Assembly (NCBI GenBank): GCA_021229015.1
Contig: CM037781.1
Location: forward strand, 38,361,897 to 38,425,896
DNA: 64,000 nucleotides
From: Solen grandis
Taxonomy: Eukaryota > Mollusca > Bivalvia > Adapedonta > Solenidae
Direction: 5' to 3'
The notes under the pieces were generated by a model, which saw only the letters and a program-made list of their open reading frames with translations, did not search any database and had not been told where the DNA came from. Of the stretch, positions 37,032 to 49,000 are shown one piece after another. Within the stretch, counting starts at the first letter, position 1. Each line of letters begins with the position of its first letter. A program made the position numbers and the translations under genes.

Positions 37032-40000
37032 TATTTTTTATTTTTTTTTTGTATATTAGTGGTAAAATATATTGGGATTGTTTCCAAGTGTTGGATTTGG
37101 TGCATATAAGTTTCTTTGAATAAATTGTAAGTTAAAGCTAAGCCAGCAGTGTTGTTTGAGATTTTTTTCACTTTTAACCAGGCTGAAAGATACAAACATT
37201 TAAATATATAGATTGCTCTGTTGCCTTACAAATTTCTACAACAGAACAGTGCTACACTCATGTTTTGAAGTAATTTAAGTAATAAGTGACATAATACCAA
37301 TGCACATAATTAGGGCTTTCTGCCTCAAGCAGAAAGACCTTTTGGGTTTGTTATGTTTTTTCTTATTATTATTATTATTCTACTTTTTTCTTCCTTTTGA
37401 GGTTCAAATTAAAACAGGTTGCCGATGAGCTAGCAGCATGAAATTTTAATAGTATACACAGTGACTTTGGCGCTTTTGATCGACATAATTTATTTCTTCA
37501 TGTGACGTCACATGACGTCAGGGCTGAAAAAAGCTACAAAAGCTTGTACGCGCTCTACAGCCGTCATGATTGGACCGATTTACTAGATTTTTTCACAGAA
37601 TGTATATATTATGTTCTTGTTGTGCAGGATTATATACGTTTTGCAATATTTGAAAAGATCAAGGATCTATGGCTGAACCAAGTTTCGAACTTTGGACCAG
37701 AAAATGTATTGATGTATTACGAAGCACTCAGATAAGCTAGAAACATGAAATTTGGACAGAATATGTGTCCTATTGATTTCTTTAAGTTCTGAGAAGATTG
37801 ACGTCGTATGACGTAAAATGACGTCATGACGCGTTATCAAATTTTGTATCCAAAATATACGGTTTTTTAGCACTGGAAGACAAAGTTTTTGACCGATTTG
37901 CATAAAATTTTCACTGAAGGTGCAACATAGCCTCTTATTGTCATCAGTCACTTCCACTTCCGGAAAATAGCTAAGGTTTAAGGTCACATGTCAATTATCG
38001 GTTTTTTCTTCGGCCTTAAATATCTCAAAAACGAAAAATATTTTATCGAGACACTATGCGTATAATTTGTAGTGCTTTAAAATGCCTTTCAGACGATATA
38101 TAGTTTTTGAAGATCGGGGTTGAATCAGTTGAGTTATTGCAGAAAAACAAAAATGCTGCAACCCTAAGCGCACTTAACTACTTATATCTCGATAATTATT
38201 GATTTTTGTTAATAAGAGTATGAATATAATTTGTAGATCAATGCCCGGCCGTTCTTTTGATGTTTAAATTTTAAAGATTGACCTAATATTCATTAAGTTA
38301 TAACGAAAAACAAAACGATATGAACATATTTATCCCCGATTTTTGCCGTATGCTCAAGGTTTAAACGCCCGTAGCTACAAAGTGTTTAATGATACATAAA
38401 ATTATGAAGCGAAGGAATTGTGGGAAATGAAAAGACCTTTCTAACGGTACCTAGCTTTTTAAAATTGGACTTAATATAAGGAAGTTACATGAAAACTAAG
38501 AATGCAGTAAAACCGTTCTTTCATGCACTCCCGCAGTACGTCCCGATCACTTGATTCCTTTTTTTTCGAAGAAACTAATGATTTTTTAAAAATAACATAC
38601 ATTTTTTTTTTGCATGATGCAATGTGGTTCTAATGATATGCAGATTTTAATGATCGGACCATAAATTATTAAGCTATTTGTCGAAAGGCAATAATAGACA
38701 TGAACATCTTTTTGCCGATTTTTGCCGTTTTCTTTAAAAATAACTTTCTATATCTCAGAGCCCGTAATAGAAAAGTTGAAACATGAAACACGTGAAATGT
38801 TGGAAATTAAAAGGCCTTTCTAATGGTACCTTGCGTTTGAAAATTGGACATCGGATATCCTATAAGGAAGTTAGATGAGAAATAAGAATTCATTTAAACC
38901 GTTCTTTTATGCATTTCTGCAGTTAGTCCTATCTTTTGATTGTTTTTTTTTTCTAGAAACTATTAATTTTTGAAAATAACATAAAGAACAGTATTATTAG
39001 CGTGATGCAATGCGGTTCTAATGGTATGCAGATTTTAATGATCGGACCATTAATTATAAAGTTATTTGTCGAAGGGCAATAATAGACATAAACATCGTTT
39101 TGCCGATTTTTTTGCCGTTTCTTTGAAAAATAACTTTCTATATCTTAGAGCACGTAACAGAAAAGTTGAAATATGAAACACGTGAAATGTTGGAAATATA
39201 AAGGCCTTTCTTTTTAGCTCACCTGAGCACTTGTGCCCGGGTGAGCTTTTCTGGTTGCCTTTTGTCCGTCGTGCGTCGTCAGTCGTCCGTCGTCAACAAT
39301 TGCTTGTGAACACTCTAGAGGCCACAGTTTTGTCCCAATCTTCATGAAACTTGGTCAGGATGTTTGTCTAAATGATATCTCGGAGAGTTGAAATTGGGTC
39401 ATGTGGGGTCAAAAAATAGGTCACTAGTTAAAATTTAGAAAAACATTGTGAACACTCTAGAGGCCACAGCTTTTGCCCAATCTTCATGAATCTTGGTCAG
39501 GATGTTTGTCTATATGATATCTCGGACGAGTTTGAAATTGGGTCATGTGGGGTCAAAAACTAGGTCACCAACTCAAATCTTAGAAAAACCTTCTGAACAA
39601 TCTAGAGGCCACAGTTTTAACCCAATCGTCATGAAAGTTGGTAAGGATGTTTGACTATATGATATCTCGGATGAGTTCGAAATTGGGTCATGTGGGGTCA
39701 AAAACTAGGTCACCATGTCAAATCTTAGAAAAACATTCTGAACAATCTAGAGGCCACAGTTTTAAACCCAATTTCATGAATCTTGGTCAGGATGTCTGTC
39801 TACATGATGTCTTGGATGAGTTTGAAATTGGGTCATGTGGGGTCAAAAACTAGGTCACCAACTCAAATCTTAGAAAAACCTTCTGAACAATCTAGAGGCC
39901 ACAGTTTTAACCCAATCTTCATGAAACTTGGTCAGGATGTTTGTCTACATGATATCTCGGATGAGTTCGAAATTGGGTCATGTGGGATCAAAAAATAGGT

Positions 40001-43000
40001 CACTAATTAAAAATTTAGAAAAACATTGTGAACAGTCTACAGGCCACAGTTTTGGCCCAATCTTTATAAAATTTGATCAGGATGTTTGTCTACATGATAT
40101 CTCAGATGAGTTCGAAATTGGGTCACGTGGGATCAAAAACTAGGTCACCAGGGAAAATCTTTGCGAGGCCACAGTTTTAGCCCAATCTTCATGAAAAATG
40201 ATCAGGGTGTTTGTACATATCTTGGTTGGGGATGTTTGTCTACATGATATCTTGCATGAGTTTGAAAATTGGGTCACGTGGGATCAAAAACTAGGTCCTC
40301 AGGTCAAATCTAAGAAAAACGTTGTGAACTCTCTAGAGGCCACAGTTTTAGCCCAATTTAAAAATTTGTTCAGGATGTTTGTCTAATTAATTGGATGAGT
40401 TCGAAAATGAGTCACAAAAAAAAGAAAAATCTTGTGAATACTCTAGAGGCCTACATTTTTGTCCCAGTCTAAATTAAAATTGATATTAGGTCAGGAGTTA
40501 TGCCCCTTTTAATATTGAAAAAAGCTAGATTTCACTTTGTCATTGTCACTTTAAAATTAAAATTATAACTGAAAACAAAGAAACATATTCCCTTTTGAAT
40601 GCAATGACTTTAAAATTTAAATTATGTTATATGACATCACAGATTTCCTCTGCTATTTATTTATGTTTGCACTCTACAGCTATCAATTCGGGACGGATTT
40701 TCTTCAATTTTTGAAGACGGTGTATTTCAGAAAACTCAAAAAGTATGATCAGGTTTGACATGGTGTGCAGTGCAGAAAGCCCTTTCTTTTGTCCAGAACA
40801 AAAGAAGTCTAGTTAAATTTGAATTGAGCCTATGATAAGCCCAGGGTCCTATACTGTCATTATGTGGTTTTGATTCCCTAAAAATGAGTCATGCATATTG
40901 TTGGCAAGATTTCATATTTAGTCTGTATAAAAACTTTGAAATTGTTTGTATCTGAAATTTAAGACAATGTGTAAACTTAATTGTATTAATTAAGCTGAAG
41001 GTGAGTGTTCTATGGCCACAATGGCCCTCTTGTTTTAAAAAAAGTCATTTCATGATCTTGATTCTTTTGATTTCGACTTATTTTTTAGTACAATGAAAAC
41101 ATAATGTACACTCAAGGCAAAGCTGTTTCTTACAATGAATGTGCATCAAGGAATTTAAAGCAAAATATTCCAATATATAATATTATGATTTTTCAGTTTT
41201 GGAGCTAACTTTACTTTGTTGTGTTTGTAACAAAAAAAGAAATATTTTTTCTTTGTAGGTCAATGTGCTGCATTACCTGCACAATGGGACAGCAGTGTTT
41301 GAATTCGCCCATCTTAAAGAAATGTTTTTTGTACCAATCATCATTATATTAAAGGTAAGTTTCTGTTCATGAGCCTCTCTCCATCTTTTTCTCTTCAAAC
41401 TTTTGATAAAGTTTTTAATAGTGACAGGATGATCATAAATATACTTATCTTAACCCTTTCCCTCATAGAGGACACCATGAAAAGACCTATGCGAACAGCA
41501 TAAAACCAGATCAGCCTGCAAGTAACTCGCAGGCTGATCAGGTTTTATGCTGTTCGCTGCTCCTCAGTGGTCTGGAAATGAGGACTTTATAATTAAATTT
41601 GGTAAGGTTTAACTGTGGTTTTCAGCAGATCAGGCTTTATGTGGTACCTATTGAGTGCGTCAAAATGAGTCTATATGAGGGAAAGGGTTAAAATGATACA
41701 TGCAACTTTTGCGTTTTTCTTTGCTGTGCAAACTGTGTAGAATCTGACCTTCAATATTGTATGAGCAAACAGAGGAGAGAAGCTGATCAGGGCATGATCT
41801 GGGTCTACTCTGTATACCAAGGCACTTATACATATCTACATGAGGTGAAACATTCAATTGAGCAAAGGTACAATCAAACTTAATAATGATAAACTTGTAT
41901 AGTACATGTATATTGGAAATACAGATGACATCATTTAAAGTTTTTACTTAATTTCAGGGTTTACTTCCAGTGTCAGACAAATTCATTTTTGATGAGTTGA
42001 TTCGAGGAAAGGAAGATAATTCGTTTTACAAAGGGTAATTTCACTGTAATATTAATATTATGTCATTTTGATTCTTTCATGGAAAAACTAAGTTGGACAT
42101 TAAACATGCACCAATCTTTTGCTGAAATATGCATAATTACATTAAATCTTAAATTGTTTAGAAAAAAAACCCCACAAAATATTCAAAATTTCTTCAAAGT
42201 GAGGTGTTTTTTAAGTCCTTGAGTATATGTTTGAGTTAGTAAAATGTCCAGTTTCATATTGACATTTAAAATTGAATTTTACTTGAACTGAATATTATAT
42301 CCCCTTCTGTTGGGTCTTGTTGTTTCTGAATGAAAACTATTTATTAAAAGTACCACATAATCATTTTTATACGCCTGTCAAAGATGGGATTTATTATGGA
42401 TTCACCTTAAGTGGCTGGACGGTCAGCATGTTGTCCACTCTCTAACTCAAATAAACGTGAACTGATCTTTACTAAACATGGTCACAATGTATATGGGCAC
42501 AATATCCAATATCTTGGCCAAGGTCAGTAATAAATTAGATTGTCCCAGACGCTCCTTAGTTATGGCCCTTGAATTGATGAAAAAGTGTCTGCTCTCTAAC
42601 TCTAATAAACCAAAGGTATCCGGTACATTGCTGCCAATTTAAAAAAAAAAAAAAATCAATTACCTTATATATAATAAGAAGGTAACTTCTTCCACTGAAA
42701 AGGTACATCATGTGGTTTCAATTGCCATTACTCCTTTGAAAATTGGTGGATTTTCATAAAATTGGTCTTATTTTGCATGGAATGGATGAATAAAGACAAT
42801 CAGGTACAAAAAACACCCCCTTGATAAAGGAATCGCACTGCAACGGATCGCGAAGTCCAAAATGTGTTTGGTCAGAAGAGATCTGACCGATGGAATCTCG
42901 CCAATCTCTCCCATGTAAAACTAAAGAAAAACTAAAGCTACAATGTCAGTGTTAGATTGTATGGACAAATGCTGATAAAAGAAACAAATAAACCAAAAAA

Positions 43001-46000
43001 AGAATACTTGTTATTTCATTTTTCATCTTATTCAGCCTTTTTTCTGCCTTTTAAAAAATTCATCCGACTCGACCTTGACCGATAATCAGCAACGTTTAAA
43101 CTGCTGATTCTCTACAGTTTCTATCGAGCGTCTCAATGACATTGCTGATGTAGTTTTGTTTTCGATTTAGTCACAAAATCTTCTCAAAACAATGGATTTC
43201 AAGTCAGCACCAGTGTTCATTTTAGGTATATTTGTTTCTTTCATCAGTATCTGTCCATACAATTCAACACTGATATTGTGGCTTTAGTTTTTCTATAGTT
43301 TTACAAGGGAGAAATTGGCGAGATTCTGTCAGTCAGGTCTCTTCCAACCAAACGTGTTATTGAATATGGAAACATTTTTAAGGGCGATTCTCAGGCAAAA
43401 GGGTGTTATAAATAAGATAAATTTTATAAAAATATATGATTATCAAAGGAGTTAGGCAATTGAAACGACATAATGTACGATTTCAATGGAAAAAGTTACC
43501 TACCTTCTTATAATATATATATATATATATATAAAAGGTTGTTGATTTTTTTCTTTTTTAATGCGGCAGTTTTTCGGTCAAATCAACGTATCGATACCTT
43601 TGTAATAAACTTGAATCGTTCTTTACAAAACTTAGCCGCAATGTGTCTAGGTGCAATACCTCGGCCAAGTTTGATAAGCAGCTAAAATGTTCTAGACACT
43701 CAAGAGTTATGGCCATTTAATTGATAAAAAATTGCTAAGTTCTCTGTAATGACATTTGTGTGGTGAACATGTTCTGTTTAGTATTGACATATGTGTGGTG
43801 AACCTGTTCTGCTCTGTTGACATACGTGTGGTGAACATGTTCTGTTTAGTATTGACATATGTGTGGTGAACCTGTTCTGTTCTGTATTGACAGGTGTGTG
43901 GTGAACATGTTCTGTTCTGTATTGACAGGTGTGTGGTGAACATGTTCTGTTCTGTATTGACAGGTGTGTGGTGAACATGTTCTGTTCTGTATTGACAGGT
44001 GTGTGGTGAACATGTTCCGCCAGGCTCTCATCCAGGAGCTGTCCACCATGGAGTCTGTTTTGGCCTACATAGGTCAGAGGTTCCGCATCAAGACGAAGCT
44101 TCCGGGCTGGTTCTCGGACGCAGACGTTGGCAGGTTTCTGTATAAGTAAGTCATCCATTCAAATTATGAAAAGACAATGTAGCAAACGAACCATCTCCAG
44201 TTTCAATACCATTTGATAAAAAGGTTATTCCTGACTTCACTAGGAGGCATTTATCTACTTTTCCTCAAAATATTCCTGAATTTCTTTAAAAAAAAAAAAA
44301 GACAAAATTTTTGGTATTTTATTTTCAATTACAAACACATATTCCACAAAATATTGAAAGTACTGCTATACCCATATAGTTCTAGAAAAAGGGCAATTCA
44401 TTAAATTAATGATCTAAGACTTTATCAGACAGGAGTCTAAGTTGATTGTGGTCTGTACTGAAATGTACTCTTACCTGAATATCATAGTGAATATTTCTAT
44501 ATTGGTGACTACTTCCATATCTGAATATTTCCACATCAGCAAATATATTCATATAAATGAACAGCTCCATATAAATGAATAGTTCCATATAATTGAATAG
44601 TTCCATATAAATTAATAGTTTCACATTAGTGAGTATTTTTGTATAAATAGGATATTTCCATATAAATGAATATTTCCACATCAGCAAATATATTCATATA
44701 AATGAACAGCTCCATATAAATGAATAGTTCCACATCAGCAAATATATTCATATAAATGAACAGCTCCATATAAATGAATAGTTCCATATAATTGAATAGT
44801 TCCATATAAAAACTGTTTCCATATAAATAAGAATGAATATTTCTATACAAATGAATATTTCCACGCAAATGAATATTTCCATATACAGTCGACATTGTAT
44901 TAAGAGACCGCTCAAGGGACTGCCAAAAAGTGGTCGCTTAATGAAATGGTCTCTTAATAGATTTTGTTTGGAAATCCAGGCAAACAAGTCATAGATATAC
45001 AAACTGTAAGCTAAATTGTATCATAACGTTAGATTATATTACAACATAAATACGATGTAAACTACACAATGTTTTGTTATTTTATACCAATAAACATCAT
45101 CATGTTTATTTTTGTCATATCTTACGATTTTTTAGCTGTTATGTTGGAATAATACCTTGGATCATTGGCTGAGGTTTGCATTTGGTATTCGGTGGAAAAA
45201 CACAACATTTGACATCGAATTCATGTATTGATTCGGACAATTTCAAGAAAAATATTATTTAGCAATGAGCTTTCTTTATGTCTCTGTCTAACATAAATCC
45301 AGAAACCCCCGATAAATTTATTTCAACCGTGCGCCCTCGTCGAATATCATAAAGCGCAAAGTATATACTTATAGTTACGAATTATTGATGGTACGCATTG
45401 CATCCGGAAGTATTAATTTACCTTATTCCCAAATTTTTTTTTACCAAAATCTGAAGCATTCGGCATTTGGAGGGATGGTTTCACCTATGTTATGCATAGT
45501 AACTTTTGAAACGGGAACCAGGAACTATATTTAGAATTTAGTTGCACATGGTGCAGTCATGCGTGGTCAAAACAAATTGGTTTCAGGTGAGCATTTATGA
45601 TTGGCATAATTGTTTGTTTGTTTGGATGTGTTAAAGATGAATATGTACACATGCTCCAGCGTACACGATAATTAGCAACGGAATCAAACACGGTCGCTCA
45701 ATAAAGTTGATTTTGTGCATAATCTTACGTGCTGGGACTTGGTTTATGTGGTCGCTGGTCGCATAATAAAAAAGTCGCTTAATGGGATAAATTGATATAG
45801 TAAAAACGTTCGGGCGGGATTTATAACGGTCGTTTAATAAAAAAGTCGTTTAATACAGGTGGTCGCATGTACGATGTTGACTGTAAATGAATGTTTTTTA
45901 TTATTACAGACACTGTATAGGCATCCATCTTGACACTAATCTGGACAAGTTCAACCTGTTGGTGTAAGTATATAGGTTTTCTACACAGCTTTCAAGGGAT

Positions 46001-49000
46001 AGTAACTCTCTCATTACAGCAACCTGTCATTTTAATAGAGTGTTTTTTTTTTCTTTTGGTTTCAATATATTTATTTAGTAATCAGGCCTTCTCCAGAATA
46101 ACATAGTGTAAATTCCTAACTCTGTTTTTATTCTTATAAGCATGTAAATAATCCTTTTAAATGTGCAGCATTGGCTCCTTAAGTATAGAATATATCCATT
46201 AATTCATATAATTATATTAATCTCGCTTTACTGAAGGCTACTGCATCCATGCCTTTCCTAATTCTTCATGAAAATCTCTGGTTTGGTGCAAAATGATTTT
46301 AACGTTGACTGTTTTTAACTAATAAACTCACCCCCAGAGTGATCTTCCCAAAGCAATTGAATGTACAAGATACTCATCCTTACATTAATATTATATAATA
46401 ATCTATACTTGAGGCCAGCTACTGGGTCATGAAATTGATCTGTACTTGCTGGACCAGAAAAGCGTTGTTTTTATCTTATTCTTTCTCTTCTTATTTCATG
46501 CTTACTAGGCTAACAAGCTATCCACTTTTATTCAGTCTCACTGTGTCTGTAGTCGGCTCCGACTCGGGCTATTTTATAATTCTCACTCTACTAACAACTC
46601 GGCGCGCAGACCTGTCTAGAACACTCGAAAGAGATGTTGACAGTATCAGAAGATAGATAGATAGTGTTTTTTTTGTGTGTTTTTTTCCAGGTTTTAGGTA
46701 GGTACAAGCAGACTTTTACTTTTAGAAATGAACAAAGATCCACAAAGAATAATAAAAAAAGTAATGTTAAGCAACAATTGCATGAACACTTTATTTGTAC
46801 CAACATGGAAAAAACCATTTATGTAAGTTCTGGATATCCCCTATTTGTAAAATACATGCAAACACAAACTCACTAAATCAAGGAGAAGATGGAAAGAATC
46901 ATACTGGTTATATTCATGCAAAGTGATCAAAGAGAATTTGTGTATTTCCAAAATATACATATGCATGCCTCTATGGCTGAGTGGTTAAAGGGGTTATAGT
47001 TGCTTACTTGACTCTACACTGTTGTGGGTTTGAATCCTGGTTACTGGGATTTCTATGTGAGGAAGCTTTCAGTTGGAGTTATAGTTCTACTCCAGTGTCC
47101 CATGTGTACTCCTCATTCGCCTGTAACTACCTGAACGTTGTTATATGACTGAAATAATGTTGCTAGTGGCAGAGGGTCTTTAAAAAAAAGTGGGGATGGC
47201 AGATAACTCGGGGGCTTGCAGATAACTCAGGGGATGGCAGATAACTCAGGGGATGGCAGATAACTCTGGGGATGGTAGATAACTCTGGGGATGGCAGATA
47301 ACTCTGTTAAAAAACAGGTGTACCTGGAGTTCACCGTTATATCTGGATGGATATGAGACCAGATATGTGTTCAGACAGGTTTCAAATAAAGTCTTGAAAT
47401 GAGATTTGCATCAAGATTAAAACAAATGACCCAAGGAATAGAGCATGCATGCTTTCACAAGACATGGTCTTTAATTTCTTCAAAATTCCCAAATTATGGT
47501 GATAAGGACTAGAAGATTTTTGAGTTGCAAACAGTCTCAACCTGAGAATTTTTAGGAACACTTTTTCGTCATCTGTCTGTCTGTCTGTCTGTCTCTCTGT
47601 CAGTCACACTTTTCCATCATGCTTCAGCAGGTGACACATGTGTTCCAAAGAACACTCTGTTTTTGAAATCATGCCAGAAATCTAACCTACAGGTGAGAGT
47701 TGAAATGTGTTACCATGGTGCTGTACATTTCAGGCACATAACACAAAAGCTGTTTGACCTAGTGCAGGGAAAGTGTGCCAGTGACTCGCCCGACAACCCT
47801 ATGAACCAAGAAGTACTGCTCAGCGGCACATACTACCAGATGTTTCTCAAGGTCAGGGGCCACTGCTTATTGAGCTTTTTAGTCCCCTACCGGTGTTTAC
47901 ACCGGAGGGGACTATAGGTTTGCCCTCCGTCTGTCCGTCCGTCCGTCCGTCCGTCCGTCCGTCCGTCTGTCCGCTCAAATCTGGATCCCGCGATAACTTA
48001 ATAACTAAGCAAGCTAACTTGATGAAACTTGGTATATGACTAGATGGCAATGTGTAGATTATGCACGTCATTTTATTTTTGTTCTTCGACTAAAATTGTG
48101 GTTGCTATGGTAACGGAAATAGTGAAAATATGGCAAAAAATGGGTTCCCGCGATAACTAAGCAAGCAAACTTGATGAAACTTGGTATATGACTAGATGGC
48201 AATGTGTAGATTATGCACTTCATTTTATTTTTGTTCTTCGACTAAAATTGTGGTTGCTATGGTAACGGAAATAGTGAAAATATGGCAAAAAATGGGATTG
48301 ATTACCATATTGAGTCAAGGTGGAGCCGGTAGGGGACTTTATGTGTTGCATACAACACCAGTTACTTGTGTTAATTAGTCTCTTTATACCCCAGATTCAC
48401 AGTATGAAGTGAGAACTATACAGGAATCACATGTCTTCGCTTCAATGCATTGTGTCAAGTTTCGTTCAGTTTCAAAAAAGTTACATTTATTTTTATATTG
48501 TTGAGTTTAAAAGGTGTGGTGGGGTAGTAATCACTTTCAGGGATAGCTCAGGAGGATGTTCCCCTCATAATTCTTCCTGTTGACTGTTCAACTACAGACT
48601 AGATCTATTGTGATATGCTCTTGTATAACAAATATACAAGAAATGACATTGACTCAAAAAATAGCAACAATGATTTAAAAATTATGCATGTAATTTGGTG
48701 TCTTAATTATTGATACAGTAGAACTTCTATGTGTCAAACTTTGATGAGTCAAATTCCTTGATGTGTTGGAAGTTAAATGAAAATCTCGACATTTTCCCAT
48801 ATATATTTATAAGAAAAACAACATAATAAGTCAAACTTTAATGCGTCAAATTTTTCAATGTGTTGAAGTTTTTCTGTGGTCTATACATAATAATTTGAGT
48901 ACATTTTACTATAAATAAGTCAAAACCTTTTGGCTGTTTTCACAACTTTGACTGGAGGATAATAGTTTTCAACCTTTATGGCTGCCTTGGCTGCAACAAA

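Noticed and set aside
39638..40143. Three similar 71-codon frames spaced 145 bases
   Set aside because: The spacing equals the tandem unit of the family A element, and the frames are not related to any known protein.
43707..44158. Minus-strand open frames with a repeated [19 protein letters not shown] peptide
   Set aside because: They are the antisense of the 35-base acceptor array and of exon 11, and the repeat creates them.
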